Positions 35,880-45,215 of a DNA stretch of 64,000 nt are shown piece by piece; the first letter of the stretch is position 1; the number at the start of each line of letters is the position of its first letter. A model generated the notes under the pieces. It made no database searches, was not told the origin of the DNA, and saw only the letters and a list, made by a program, of their open reading frames with translations. The stretch comes from Mesorhizobium sp. Root157 (GTDB lineage: Bacteria; Pseudomonadota; Alphaproteobacteria; Rhizobiales; Rhizobiaceae), in assembly GCF_001427385.1 (NCBI RefSeq), contig NZ_LMGJ01000004.1, positions 49,322 through 113,321 on the forward strand. The letters run 5' to 3'. Position numbers and translations under genes: made by a program.

Positions 35880-37160
35880 ATGCCGATCCATAGTGCGTTA
35901 GGTGAGCAGACTACATATTTCGTCTCGGGCTTGGAGTACCAGCGTTTGAACGAACAGGAAGGCCACAAGAACAAGCGTGAACTGCGCTTGCTTGGCCGTG
36001 CTGCACCGATACGCGCTGCAGTGGTCCAGCCGCTTTCGGCCGCGCGCTGGCTTCTCATTCTCATCGTTGCGGCGGGCGTCTACTTTTTCCACGGCTTTCT
36101 GGTGCCGGTTCTGGCCGCGCTGATCATCGCCTTTGCCAGTTGGCCGCTCTATCGGCGGCTGCTGACGGCGGTTGGCGGAAGCCGCACCGTAGCAGCGACC
36201 TGTGCAATCCTGCTTATCCTGGCATTCCTTATCGTGCCGATAGCCTTTGCCGGCACCTATGCCTTCAACGAAATCCATGAATGGGTGGTCTGGGCAGTCG
36301 AAGCCAACAGGGTGGGCGCTCCGACGCCACATTGGATCGTGGCACTTCCGGTCGTCGGCGAATGGCTGGACGAGCAGTGGGGGCTCACTCTCAACCACCC
36401 GGGCGGCATCGGCGAACTGATCCAACTGGTCAGCGGCGCCAATATTGGCAGCATCTATCGGGGCGTCGTGGCTGCGGGCGGCAGCGCCTTCAGTCTGCTC
36501 CTGGCGCTGCTTTTCATGCTGATCGCGCTGTTTTTCACCTATCGCGACGGCGAGGCCTTTGCAGCCCAGATCGATCGTCTCGGGGAGCGTATCCTGCCGA
36601 CGCGGTGGGAGCGTATCTCGCGCGTCGTGCCGGCCACGATCAGTTCGACGGTTACGGGCATGACATTGATAGCCATAGGCGAGGGCGTCGTTCTGGGCAC
36701 GGCCTATTGGCTGGCCGGCGTGCCTTCGCCAGTCACGCTTGGGGCGCTTACCGGGCTGATGGCATTGATTCCCGGCGGTGCGCCGCTATCCTTCACCCTG
36801 GTCTCGCTTTATCTGGTAGCGAGCGGATCGCCCTTTGCCGGCGTGGCGCTGTTCCTGTGGGGCACGGTGGAACTGTTCATAGTCGACAAGACGCTGCGTC
36901 CCAAACTGGTCGGAGGGCCGATCAAGCTGCCGTTTCTGCCGACCTTTTTCGGCCTCGTCGGCGGCGTCAAGACGATGGGCTTCGTCGGCCTGTTCGTCGG
37001 CCCGGTGCTGATGGCCTTGCTGGTCGCGATATGGCGCGAATGGCTGCATGAAACCGAAGTGACCGAGGTGATCCCGATCTCCTCGGTGGTGGTCGAGCAG
37101 GAAGCGGCGACGCTTTCCATCGAGGAAGAGCCAACGTCGCGAACGACTCAGGCTGGTTGA
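35880..37160 (+). CDS. AI-2E (PerM) family transporter
   Basis: The product (426 residues from this ATG) has a polar N-terminal tail of about 50 residues and about eight transmembrane helices of the AI-2E/PerM family. The family pattern near GLTGLMALIPGGAPLSF and the final FFGLVGGVKTMGFVGLFVGPV are recognisable. Members export small molecules or act as ion antiporters. The start is uncertain: ATG 35880 lacks a good ribosome site, and a TTG at 35946 has GGAG nine bases upstream. It overlaps the stop region of the convergent EamA gene by 13 bases. Confidence 0.82.
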   Translation: MPIHSALGEQTTYFVSGLEYQRLNEQEGHKNKRELRLLGRAAPIRAAVVQPLSAARWLLILIVAAGVYFFHGFLVPVLAALIIAFASWPLYRRLLTAVGGSRTVAATCAILLILAFLIVPIAFAGTYAFNEIHEWVVWAVEANRVGAPTPHWIVALPVVGEWLDEQWGLTLNHPGGIGELIQLVSGANIGSIYRGVVAAGGSAFSLLLALLFMLIALFFTYRDGEAFAAQIDRLGERILPTRWERISRVVPATISSTVTGMTLIAIGEGVVLGTAYWLAGVPSPVTLGALTGLMALIPGGAPLSFTLVSLYLVASGSPFAGVALFLWGTVELFIVDKTLRPKLVGGPIKLPFLPTFFGLVGGVKTMGFVGLFVGPVLMALLVAIWREWLHETEVTEVIPISSVVVEQEAATLSIEEEPTSRTTQAG

Positions 37161-38077
37161 CGCACTACAGACGCGGCTCGCCGCTTGCGTCCTTCCATCA
37201 ACTGCCAGGTGGAATGGGCGACGAGCGTGACGATCAGGATCGTTCCGCCGATCAGGCTGTTGCGCGTCGGCACTTCCGAAAAGATCATCCAGACCCAGAC
37301 CGGTGCGAGTACGGTTTCCAACAGGTAGAACATCGCAACCTCCGGTCCGGAAATGTATTTCGGGCCGTTGGCGAGGCAGAAGAACGAAATCGGCATGACC
37401 ACTGCGCCGTTGAAGATGATCCACCACGGTTCGTTCACCTTGAAGCCGATGTCGGAAACCATGAAGGCGGCGATAGCGAACGGAAAGATCACGCCGACCA
37501 GCGCGGTGAACCCCATGTCCTTGCCGCTGGCGCGCGAAATGGTGATCGCCGAGGCAATGCAGAACGCGGACGCCAGCGCCATCATGTTGCCGAACAGGTT
37601 TCCGGTTCCAAGCGAATTGCTGACGATGATCATTACGCCGAAGATCATCAAAGCCATGGCAACGAGCGTTGCCGGGCGTGGCCGCTCGCGCAGGAACAGC
37701 CACGACAAAAGTGCGGCAAACATCGTGTTGAACGCGAGAATGAAAACGAGATCAGCCGTCGACGTGTGAAACACCGCGGTGATGAAGGTGATCGAGCCGA
37801 TGCCGTAGAGGGTTGCTACCACCAAACCGGCACGTCCCGGTATGAGTTGTGGCGCCTTGGGCGTCAGCCATCGCCACACCGCCCAGACTATTAGCGCCGC
37901 CAGGAATGTCGTGCCGCTGCGAATCATGAGGATCGACCATGCTTCGCCGTCAGCGAGACGGATCAGCGGGATATCGACCGTCAGCGCCATGCCGCCTATG
38001 GCGGTCAGTATGAGGCCCTTTGTGTGGTGATTGGTTAAAGACAATGCAAAGTCCCCGGCTGGCGGATGGGATGGCAT
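37148..38077 (-). CDS. DMT-superfamily (EamA) transporter
   Basis: The 309-residue protein has ten predicted helices in two EamA repeats. The first helix spans about residues 20-40, and a small charged tail ends the protein. It is in the class of small-molecule exporters; the substrate is unknown. Its 3' end overlaps that of the AI-2E gene by 13 bases, tail to tail, leaving no room for a terminator. Upstream it faces the bpt gene with 72 bases between. Confidence 0.86.
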   Translation of the reverse strand: MPSHPPAGDFALSLTNHHTKGLILTAIGGMALTVDIPLIRLADGEAWSILMIRSGTTFLAALIVWAVWRWLTPKAPQLIPGRAGLVVATLYGIGSITFITAVFHTSTADLVFILAFNTMFAALLSWLFLRERPRPATLVAMALMIFGVMIIVSNSLGTGNLFGNMMALASAFCIASAITISRASGKDMGFTALVGVIFPFAIAAFMVSDIGFKVNEPWWIIFNGAVVMPISFFCLANGPKYISGPEVAMFYLLETVLAPVWVWMIFSEVPTRNSLIGGTILIVTLVAHSTWQLMEGRKRRAASVVRQPA

Positions 38078-38149
38078 CCAGATCTACTTGAAGAAAGTCA
38101 GCCTGGCTGGACTATTTGGCCGGCACCCTATCCGGGTCAGGCTGCCACG

Positions 38150-38902
38150 TCACGTGCCCGAATAACGCTCCCAGCCTTTCGGGCCAAGATGCTCCTGGGG
38201 TTGGAAGCGCATTTTATAGTTCATTTTGCGCGAGCCGTTGACCCAGTAGCCGAGATAGACATGGGGCAACCCCATCGCCTTGGCGCGGGTGATGTGGTCG
38301 AGGATCATGAACGTGCCGAGCGAACGGCTGTCCAGTTCGGGGTTGAAGTAGGAATAGACCATCGACAGGCCGTCGGCCATCTTGTCGGTCAGCGCCACAG
38401 CGATCAGTTCGCCGTGACCCTTGCCGGTGATGAAGGTGTCGGGGCCGCGCCGGCGATACTCGATGATCTTGGTATCGACGTGCGTGTCTTCGACCATCAT
38501 GGCGTAGTCGAGCACGGTCATGTCCGACATGCCGCCGCGGCGATGGCGGGCATCCAGGTAGGCACGAAACAGCGAATATTGCTCGGTCGACGGTTCGGCC
38601 GCGTGCATGGAGCCGACCAGATCGTCATTCTCTTGTAGGACGCGGCGCATGTTGCGGCTAGGCACGAACTCGTCGGCGACTATGCGGACCGAAACACAGG
38701 CGCGACAGGTTTCACAAGCCGGACGGTAGGCGATGTTCTGCGAGCGCCGGAAACCGCCTTGCGTGAGAAGATCGTTCATCTCCGGCGCCTTGTCGCCGAC
38801 AAGATGGGTGAAGACCTTGCGCTCGAACTGGCCATCGAGATACGGGCAGGGCGACGGCGCTGTCAGGAAAAATTGCGGCGACTGGGTCGGATGGTGCGTC
38901 AT
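38150..38902 (-). CDS. bpt: aspartate/glutamate leucyltransferase (arginyltransferase family)
   Basis: The 250-residue enzyme has the Ate1/Bpt N-domain with CPYL and the CETCRAC cluster (about residues 63-69), and a C-domain ending [21 protein letters not shown]. It attaches Leu from leucyl-tRNA to N-terminal Asp or Glu of proteins, marking them for ClpS-ClpAP degradation. The bacterial name Bpt is used because alphaproteobacterial members transfer leucine. It is on the same strand as crcB, with 55 bases between, but crcB is controlled by its own riboswitch. Confidence 0.92.
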   Translation of the reverse strand: MTHHPTQSPQFFLTAPSPCPYLDGQFERKVFTHLVGDKAPEMNDLLTQGGFRRSQNIAYRPACETCRACVSVRIVADEFVPSRNMRRVLQENDDLVGSMHAAEPSTEQYSLFRAYLDARHRRGGMSDMTVLDYAMMVEDTHVDTKIIEYRRRGPDTFITGKGHGELIAVALTDKMADGLSMVYSYFNPELDSRSLGTFMILDHITRAKAMGLPHVYLGYWVNGSRKMNYKMRFQPQEHLGPKGWERYSGT

Positions 38903-38957
38903 CTAGCCAAAAAGGAACTCCGCGACTCTCTCTACCTTGGCGTTGTCTGCAAAAAAT

Positions 38958-39410
38958 TCAAGAGTTTTGCGGTGGTACAGGACTGCCTTCCTCCTCGATG
39001 GCAATCTGGGCAATGCGGATGTCTCGGTTGAAGTGCGTTGCAATGAGGTGGCCGACGGCCACTGCGCCGACGCACAGGATCACCGACGCGGCGACATTGA
39101 CCGAAGCACGCACGATTGCGCCGCTGCGCAACAACTCCAGTGTTTGCAGGCTGAAAGAGGAAAAGGTGGTGAAGCCGCCGCAAAGTCCGATCATCACGAA
39201 CAGACGCGCGCTTTCGGAAGCCGGATAGCGCCCGTCAGCCAGAGTCAGGGTGCCGAACAGCCCGATGATGAACGAGCCTCCGACATTGATCAGTATGGTT
39301 CCCCATGGCAGCGAGCCGGAGATCGGCAGTGCCAAAACCGACAGCAGATATCGGGCCAGGCTACCGGCTGCGCCTCCGATCATGACGGCCAGGCAAGTGG
39401 TAAAGGACAT
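38958..39410 (-). CDS. crcB: fluoride channel CrcB (Fluc)
   Basis: The 150-residue membrane protein has four helices and the Fluc signature: WGTILINVGGSFIIG in helix 2 and GGFTTFSSF in helix 3. Dimers form a dual-topology fluoride channel that lowers cytoplasmic fluoride. The ATG at 39410 is preceded by a fluoride riboswitch and terminator-type expression platform, which confirms the function directly from the sequence. The upstream in-frame extension (21 codons) is riboswitch/terminator DNA and not coding. Confidence 0.96.
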   Translation of the reverse strand: MSFTTCLAVMIGGAAGSLARYLLSVLALPISGSLPWGTILINVGGSFIIGLFGTLTLADGRYPASESARLFVMIGLCGGFTTFSSFSLQTLELLRSGAIVRASVNVAASVILCVGAVAVGHLIATHFNRDIRIAQIAIEEEGSPVPPQNS

Positions 39411-39436
39411 GTGGCATCCCTTCGGAGAGCGGGCAT

Positions 39437-39462
39437 AAAAAACCCCGCTTGCGGCGGGGTTT
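39437..39462 (-). terminator. riboswitch-controlled terminator before crcB
   Basis: On the minus strand AACCCCGC pairs with GCGGGGTT around CGCAA, followed by T residues. It lies 26 bases before the crcB ATG and about 30 after the fluoride aptamer. An alternative hairpin (CTACCGC/GCGGTAG) overlapping the aptamer 3' end could arbitrate between the two states. Confidence 0.88.
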
Positions 39463-39490
39463 CCAAGACACACCTCTACCGCGGTTGGTT

Positions 39491-39541
39491 GCGGTAGGAG
39501 TCATCAGCCCTTGCGGGCAGTTTCGGGGGAACTCCATCCCC
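39491..39541 (-). ncRNA. fluoride riboswitch (crcB motif)
   Basis: The minus strand reads GGGGATGGAG-TTCCCC..., then AAACTGCCC, loop GCAA, GGGCTGATGACTCCTAC. This matches the crcB-motif aptamer: stem 1 (GGGG/CCCC), stem 3 (GCCC/GGGC), the GCTGATG core, and a CTCC tail able to pseudoknot with GGAG. It lies directly upstream of crcB and its terminator. Fluoride binding would favour read-through of the terminator. Confidence 0.93.
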
Positions 39542-39573
39542 ATCGCGGCTAATTTATCCGGCGACGAGGATTT

Positions 39574-40053
39574 TCACAAGTCCGCTCGATCGGTGCGCGA
39601 GACCGCCGTGCCCAGCAACAGATCGTGCAGCGTGCGCTTGCGGTCGGAAAACAGCGTGACCAGCAAGACCAGCGGCGTCAGAATGACGTTGCCTGCCCAA
39701 AACAGCACGGAATGCACCACGGCGGTGAGCCCGTCTATGCGCCGGCCGTCGAGGCGGTCGAGGCGGAGGTTCATCATCTTCATGCCGGTTGTTGCCTGGG
39801 CGGTGCCGCCCAGCGTGTTCCAGATGTAGAGGATGGCGACCGCCGGCACGAGGATGCCGAACAACGCCCAGCCAATACCAAACGTCAGCAAGCCGAGCAC
39901 CAGTACGAGGATAGCGAACGGGATCGTCAACAGCCCGACGATCAGATAGTCGATGGCAAAGGCCAGGATGCGGCGGGTGCGAACGCCGTCATAGGCGCGC
40001 ACGTCATCCAGTCGATTCGTGATGATATCACCGTCGAGAACGCGGGCGTTCAT
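39574..40053 (-). CDS. RDD-family membrane protein
   Basis: The 159-residue protein has the RDD start (RRILAFAIDYLIVGLLT) with the Arg/Asp residues in helix 1. A second helix pair follows, then a third near residue 120. RDD proteins are small inner-membrane proteins without an agreed role, sometimes linked to ion homeostasis. It is followed by crcB and preceded by the DUF423 gene on the same strand; the fluoride riboswitch separates it from crcB. Confidence 0.86.
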   Translation of the reverse strand: MNARVLDGDIITNRLDDVRAYDGVRTRRILAFAIDYLIVGLLTIPFAILVLVLGLLTFGIGWALFGILVPAVAILYIWNTLGGTAQATTGMKMMNLRLDRLDGRRIDGLTAVVHSVLFWAGNVILTPLVLLVTLFSDRKRTLHDLLLGTAVSRTDRADL

Positions 40054-40143
40054 GGTTATCCCTTACGGTTCGGCTGGTTCGATGGAGCCGTCATGCATCA
40101 GATGGTGAATACGAGCGCCATTTCAAGATTCGGCGGTCACCAT

Positions 40144-40488
40144 CTATCTGGCGGACGGCTGCAATGCCGAGAGCGCAATTGCGAGCCATCCCGCGATCAG
40201 CAGCGTGCCGCCGATGGGTGCCGCAAACGGAAAAAGCCGCGAGCCGACGAAGTCGCGCGCAAGGAGGTCGCCGCTGAACAGGATGAGCCCGGCAAGCAGG
40301 ACGAGGCATCCTGCGCGCAGAATGCGATTTGCGCTCAACAAGCCTGCGGCAAGGAAGACCGGTGAATGCATGAGCAGGAAAGATGCTGCGGTGCCGATGA
40401 AGGCGCCGCCGCGATGTGACGCTGCAGCGGAAAGCACAACACCGGCCGCGCCGCATAATCCCGCGGCCGAAACAAGAACTCGGCTCAT
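40144..40488 (-). CDS. DUF423 small membrane protein
   Basis: The 114-residue product has four helices and the DUF423 pattern (LCGAAGVVLSAAASHRG early, and FSGDLLAR and APIGGTLLIAGWLAI late). DUF423 proteins are short integral membrane proteins of unknown role. The ATG overlaps the stop of the MFS gene by four bases (ATGA), so translation is coupled. A longer frame through the MFS gene is a shadow. Confidence 0.85.
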   Translation of the reverse strand: MSRVLVSAAGLCGAAGVVLSAAASHRGGAFIGTAASFLLMHSPVFLAAGLLSANRILRAGCLVLLAGLILFSGDLLARDFVGSRLFPFAAPIGGTLLIAGWLAIALSALQPSAR

Positions 40489-41729
40489 ATCGATTCGTCT
40501 CCAACTGATCGTTGATTGCGGCGTGCCTGGGCCAGCCAGTTGTAGGCAGCGCCGATTGCCATGAGTACGCAGGTGCCGAGGAATACGGCCTGCATGCCGA
40601 AGTGGCCTCCCACGAACCCGCCGAGCAGCGGGCCGGCAACCTGTCCGGCATATTGGGCAGAAATCGAGTAGCCAAGCACATTGCCGCCAACGTGATCGGG
40701 CACGTTGTGGCGGATGACGCTGGTGATCGACGGCAGGAGGGCGCCCAGCGCCAGCCCCATGAGAAAGCGCAAGGCCACCAGTTGCCAGCTTTCGGTGACG
40801 AAGGCTTGTGGAACGAGCAGTAGCGCGGAGACGGCAAGCGCCGCCGTGACGACATTCCAGTGGCCGACGCGATCCCCAAGCCGGCCAAGCCGGGAGGCAG
40901 AGACGATGCTGCCTAGCGCCGCTGCGGACATCACGACACCGGCAACAAGCGTCACGCGGGCTTGGTCTTTGACCAGTTGCGCCACATAGACCGCGATGAT
41001 CGGCTCGATCGACATGTTGGCGAACATCAGCAGCATGCCCGTGACCAGCATGGCAATGACCGGGCGCTTGTCGGGGATGGCCTGCCATGCGCCTTCCTGT
41101 TTCGACTTCGTTTTCGTTGAGGCGTGCGACCCCTCCTTGATGAGGAAGCTGGTCGCAAGGAAGGCAAGGAAGATGATGCCGCCGGATAAAAGAAAGGTGG
41201 CACGAATGCCGATCAGCGGCGGCAGCCCGCCACCGATCAGGGGGCCGACAAGATTGCCTCCCATTATGCCGGCCGACAGGATGCCGAGCGCCCAGCCGGA
41301 GCGGTGCCTCGGCGTCTGCATGGCAACCAGGATTGTCGAGCCGGAAGAGTAGCCGCCGGCAAAGCCGATCATCAAGCGCAACACCACGAGTTGCTCCACG
41401 CTCTGCACCATGCCCATCAAGGACATGCAGACAGCCATGCCGAGGCTGGCGCGCACCAGCATCAGCTTGCGGCCGTAGCGGTCGCCGAGTCGACCCCACA
41501 AGGGCGCGACAAGGGCCGCGGCCAGAAAGGTCGCGGCATAGGCTATGCCGGACCACTGGACGATGGCGGCGTGGCCTTCAGCGCCCAGTTCCTCGATATA
41601 AAGTGGCAGGAACGGCAGCAACAGCGTCATCGCCACGATTGTGGTGAACGAGCCAAGGAAGCAGACGGCGAGATTTCGCCGCCAGTGGATGTTTATCGCG
41701 TCGTCAGTCGCACCGGTAGCGGTCGTCAC
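40485..41729 (-). CDS. MFS transporter
   Basis: The 414-residue protein has about twelve helices and the MFS motif A GRLGDRYGRKLML between helices 2 and 3 (about residues 79-91). It resembles drug/H+ antiporters of the 12-helix class. The start codon gives a short polar tail before helix 1. It precedes and overlaps the DUF423 gene, and lies 12 bases after the aldo/keto reductase gene on the same strand. Substrate unknown. Confidence 0.87.
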   Translation of the reverse strand: MTTATGATDDAINIHWRRNLAVCFLGSFTTIVAMTLLLPFLPLYIEELGAEGHAAIVQWSGIAYAATFLAAALVAPLWGRLGDRYGRKLMLVRASLGMAVCMSLMGMVQSVEQLVVLRLMIGFAGGYSSGSTILVAMQTPRHRSGWALGILSAGIMGGNLVGPLIGGGLPPLIGIRATFLLSGGIIFLAFLATSFLIKEGSHASTKTKSKQEGAWQAIPDKRPVIAMLVTGMLLMFANMSIEPIIAVYVAQLVKDQARVTLVAGVVMSAAALGSIVSASRLGRLGDRVGHWNVVTAALAVSALLLVPQAFVTESWQLVALRFLMGLALGALLPSITSVIRHNVPDHVGGNVLGYSISAQYAGQVAGPLLGGFVGGHFGMQAVFLGTCVLMAIGAAYNWLAQARRNQRSVGDESI

Positions 41730-41741
41730 AGGAAACTGGTC

Positions 41742-42791
41742 TCAGCTTCTCGGGCTGGTTCGGTCCAGAACCAAATCCGCTTCGCCGAAGCTCCTGTGGG
41801 CGGTGGCTTGCTGATGCCAGTATGGGTAGATCACCGGCGGCAGGCTGACGGCATCAAGCCGCTTGCGCTCGTCCTCGCTCAGCGCAAGGCTGGCTGCCGC
41901 GATATTGTCCTTGAACTGGGCCTCGTTGCGTCCACCGATGACAAGCGTCGACACAGCAGGGCGGCCAAGCAGCCAAGCAAGCGCAATCTGTGCAGAAGAC
42001 ACGTTGCGTTCTTTGGCAATTGAATTGAGCGCATCGACAATGCGCCAAAGCCGGTCTTCGTCGCGGATCGGCGGCTCGTGCCAGCCGGACAATTGCCGCG
42101 CCGTTTCCTGGTCGCGGCTGTATTTGCCTGAAAGCAGGCCGCCGGCCAGCGGGCTCCACACCATGACGCCGAGTCCCTGGTCGACCGAGACTGGCAGCAA
42201 CTCGTATTCCGCCTCACGCGCTTCGAGCGTGTAATGAATCTGTTGAGTTATGAAACGCGGATGGTTGTGCCGCTCGGCAATGCCGAGCGCCTTCATGATG
42301 TGCCAGCCGGAAAAATTGGAGCAGCCGACATAGCGGACCTTGCCTTGCGCGACCAGCGCATCAAGCGCGGCCATCGTCTCTTCAAGCGGCGTGCGCCCAT
42401 CCCACTCGTGCAGGAAATAGATGTCGATCACATCGGTGTTGAGTCGTTTCAGGCTGCGTTCGCATTCGCGGATCAGATGATGGCGCGAAAGACCTTCGTC
42501 ATTCGGGCCAGGCCCGACCTTCATGCGCGCCTTGGAGGCGATCAGCACGTCGTTCTTGCGCTTGCCGCCCAGCACTTCGCCGATAATCTCTTCCGACATT
42601 CCGTTGGAATAGACGTTGGCCGTGTCGATCAGGTTGATGCCCGCGTCGAGGCAGAGGTCGATCAGACGGCGGGCGTCGGCAACATCGGTCTTGCCGACTG
42701 CAGCGAATTTGCCGGCGCCGCCGAAGGTCATGGTCCCCATGGTGAGGGTCGAAACTTTCAGGCCGGAGCGGCCGAGATAGCGGTATTCCAT
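41742..42791 (-). CDS. aldo/keto reductase
   Basis: The 349-residue soluble enzyme has the AKR barrel with the catalytic tetrad region: DTANVYSNG (Asp and Tyr), SKARM (Lys) and FLHEWD (His), starting MEYRYLGRSGLKV. It reduces carbonyl compounds with NADPH. It resembles the YajO/YdjG group of bacterial AKRs by length and start. The same-strand MFS gene follows after 12 bases, so they may be co-transcribed. Substrate is not assignable. Confidence 0.9.
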   Translation of the reverse strand: MEYRYLGRSGLKVSTLTMGTMTFGGAGKFAAVGKTDVADARRLIDLCLDAGINLIDTANVYSNGMSEEIIGEVLGGKRKNDVLIASKARMKVGPGPNDEGLSRHHLIRECERSLKRLNTDVIDIYFLHEWDGRTPLEETMAALDALVAQGKVRYVGCSNFSGWHIMKALGIAERHNHPRFITQQIHYTLEAREAEYELLPVSVDQGLGVMVWSPLAGGLLSGKYSRDQETARQLSGWHEPPIRDEDRLWRIVDALNSIAKERNVSSAQIALAWLLGRPAVSTLVIGGRNEAQFKDNIAAASLALSEDERKRLDAVSLPPVIYPYWHQQATAHRSFGEADLVLDRTSPRS

Positions 42792-42919
42792 GTCAAATTT
42801 CCCGACTGGTTCGCGGTGGCCGGTTGTACAGGCAAAATCTGCTGTCGACCAAACCGGCTACTGGCCAGCATATCATATCCCGATATGAAGGCCCGAACAC
42901 AAACCTGTCAGGATTGCCG

Positions 42920-43951
42920 CTATTTCTTCAACATCTGTGCAACCGTCGGCGCGAAATAGGTGAAGATGCCGTCGCAGCCCGCCCGCTTGAGGGCAAGCAG
43001 GCTTTCCAGCATCGCCCGGTCGCCGTCGATCCAGCCGTTGGCAGCCGCCGCCTTGATCATCGAATATTCGCCTGACACCTGGTAGGCGAAGGTCGGCATC
43101 GCGAACTGGTCCTTTAGCAGGCGCACGATGTCGAGATAGGGCAGGCCGGGCTTGACCATGATCATGTCGGCACCTTCGACGATGTCCTGCTCGGCCTCGC
43201 GTATGGCCTCGGCTGAATTTGCGGCGTTGATGTAGTAGGTCTTCTTGTCGCCCTGGAGCAGGCCGGCGGTGCCGATCGCGTCGCGATAAGGCCCGTAAAA
43301 GGCGGAATCGAACTTGGTCGCATAGGACATGATGGCGACGTCCTGGAAACCGTTGGCGTCGAGCGCCGCGCGGATCACTCCGATGCGGCCGTCCATCATA
43401 TCCGATGGTGCAATGATGTCCGAGCCTGCCGCAGCCTGCAGCACGGCTGCTGCAGTGATCTGCTCGACGCTCTCGTCATTCACGATGATGCCGTCGCGCA
43501 GGATGCCGTCATGGCCGTGGCTGGTGAACGGATCGAGCGCGGCATCGGTGATGACGCCGATCTCTGGCACCGCCGCCTTGATCGCGCGCGTTGTGCGGTT
43601 GATGAGGTTGTCCGGGTCGAGGATTTGCGAACCTGTCTCGTCGCGCAGGCTGAGGTCGACCTTGGGAAAAGTGGCGATGGCCGGAATGCCGAGTTTGGCG
43701 GCACGCTCTGCTTCCTTGACCGCAATATCGGGCGAATAGCGGAACACGCCGGGCATCGCTTCGATCGGCTGGCGCACATTGGCGCCTTCCACGATGAACA
43801 TCGGCCAGATCAAATCATCGACGGTGAGGTGGTTTTCCTGAACCAGGCGTCGCGACCAGGGGGCCTTGCGCATGCGCCTCAGCCGCCGCGAGTTGGTGGT
43901 TTCGTCTACGCTCATTGCGCCTGCCGCTTTGGTGGGTGCGAACCTGTTCAT
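42920..43951 (-). CDS. hemB: porphobilinogen synthase (delta-aminolevulinic acid dehydratase)
   Basis: The 343-residue enzyme has the two catalytic lysines: Lys213 in SYATKFDSAFYGPY and Lys267 in MIMVKPGLPYLD, spaced as in the family. It condenses two 5-aminolevulinate molecules to porphobilinogen in tetrapyrrole synthesis. No cysteine-rich zinc motif is present in the active-site region (ALDPFTSHGHDG where zinc enzymes have three Cys), so it is the Mg2+-dependent type. The ATG at 43951 was chosen over a longer frame. Confidence 0.95.
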   Translation of the reverse strand: MNRFAPTKAAGAMSVDETTNSRRLRRMRKAPWSRRLVQENHLTVDDLIWPMFIVEGANVRQPIEAMPGVFRYSPDIAVKEAERAAKLGIPAIATFPKVDLSLRDETGSQILDPDNLINRTTRAIKAAVPEIGVITDAALDPFTSHGHDGILRDGIIVNDESVEQITAAAVLQAAAGSDIIAPSDMMDGRIGVIRAALDANGFQDVAIMSYATKFDSAFYGPYRDAIGTAGLLQGDKKTYYINAANSAEAIREAEQDIVEGADMIMVKPGLPYLDIVRLLKDQFAMPTFAYQVSGEYSMIKAAAANGWIDGDRAMLESLLALKRAGCDGIFTYFAPTVAQMLKK

Positions 43952-44171
43952 GTCTAAACTCCGCTCGAGCGACGCCGATTTCGCCCGGGTCTTTCGTCTA
44001 TGCCACCAAAACGGAAAAACGGTCGAGGCTATTCCCGTGTTGGTGCTCCGCAACGGCTTTTAGCATGATGGCTGCCGCGGACCAATGCGACATCGTTGTG
44101 CCGGCATTGACGCGTCCGTGCGCCACCCTTAGCAGTTTCATTGAATTGCAGTTGATGGGGAATCTTTGCAT

Positions 44172-45215
44172 ATGGATTTTGGCGGCGGCGATGAAATCCG
44201 TTTGGAGATCGAGGGGCAGGCAGGCGTCGTCACGCTGAACCGGCCCAAGGCCCTCAATGCCGTCACACACCAGATGGTGAACGCGCTCGCCAATGCCTTG
44301 GAGGCGTGGCAGGACGACGACCGCGTTAAGCTGGTCCTGATCCGGGGCGAGGGCAGGGCGTTTTCTGCCGGCGGCGACATTCTCCAGGTCTACGAGGCGG
44401 GCAGGGCCGGAAAGCTGCCTGTCGATTTTTTCGCCGACGAATATCGTCTGAACGCCCTGATAGCGCGTTTCGCAAAGCCGTATGTCGCGCTCATCGACGG
44501 GATCGTCATGGGCGGCGGGTTCGGCGTGTCCTTTCACGGCTCGTATCGCGTCTTGACCGAGAATGCCGTCTTCGCCATGCCGGAAGTGGGCATCGGCTTT
44601 TTCCCCGACGTCGGAGGCAGCCACATCCTGCCACGCCTTGCCGACAGTTTCGGCATGTATCTCGGCCTGACCGGCAACCGCATCAGGTATGGCGATGCGC
44701 TGGCTTCGGGGCTTGCAACGCACACGGTCAAGGCTGAGGATCAGGGCGAAATCGTCAAGGCTCTGGTGGTCGGAGACGATCCGGACGAGGTGCTGGCCCG
44801 TTTTCATGTGCGGGTGCCTGGCGAAACGGATGCCGAGACGCTCAAGGCCATCCATTGCCATTTCTCGGCTGGTTCGTTGGAAGCGGTTCTCGGCAGCCTC
44901 GATCGGGCAGGGCCATTGGATGAATTCGCAGCAAAGACACTGGCAACGATGCTGTCGCGCTCTCCCACCAGCCTGAAGGTGGCCTGGCGCCAGATCGGGG
45001 CGGGAGGCGAACTGTCGATGGATGAATGCATGCGCATGGAGTTCCGTATTCTCAACCGCATGCTTGCCGGGCACGACTTCTACGAAGGCATCCGCGCCGC
45101 CCTCATCGACAAGGGATCGAAGCCTGTCTGGCAACCGGCAAGCCTGGACGCGGTCGGCGATGCCGAGATCGATGCCTATTTCGCTTCGCTCGGCGATCGG
45201 GAACTGATTCTGTGA
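44172..45215 (+). CDS. 3-hydroxyisobutyryl-CoA hydrolase / enoyl-CoA hydratase family protein
   Basis: The 347-residue protein has the crotonase fold with GVVTLNRPKALNAV, GEGRAFSAGGD (oxyanion hole), DGIVMGGGFGVSFHG and PEVGIGFFPDVGGSH. It also has the extended C-terminal domain typical of 3-hydroxyisobutyryl-CoA hydrolases, which act in valine breakdown. ATG 44172 is preferred over a TTG two codons earlier; GGGGA lies about ten bases upstream. It is divergent from hemB and overlaps the next gene by four bases (GTGA). Confidence 0.88.
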   Translation: MDFGGGDEIRLEIEGQAGVVTLNRPKALNAVTHQMVNALANALEAWQDDDRVKLVLIRGEGRAFSAGGDILQVYEAGRAGKLPVDFFADEYRLNALIARFAKPYVALIDGIVMGGGFGVSFHGSYRVLTENAVFAMPEVGIGFFPDVGGSHILPRLADSFGMYLGLTGNRIRYGDALASGLATHTVKAEDQGEIVKALVVGDDPDEVLARFHVRVPGETDAETLKAIHCHFSAGSLEAVLGSLDRAGPLDEFAAKTLATMLSRSPTSLKVAWRQIGAGGELSMDECMRMEFRILNRMLAGHDFYEGIRAALIDKGSKPVWQPASLDAVGDAEIDAYFASLGDRELIL

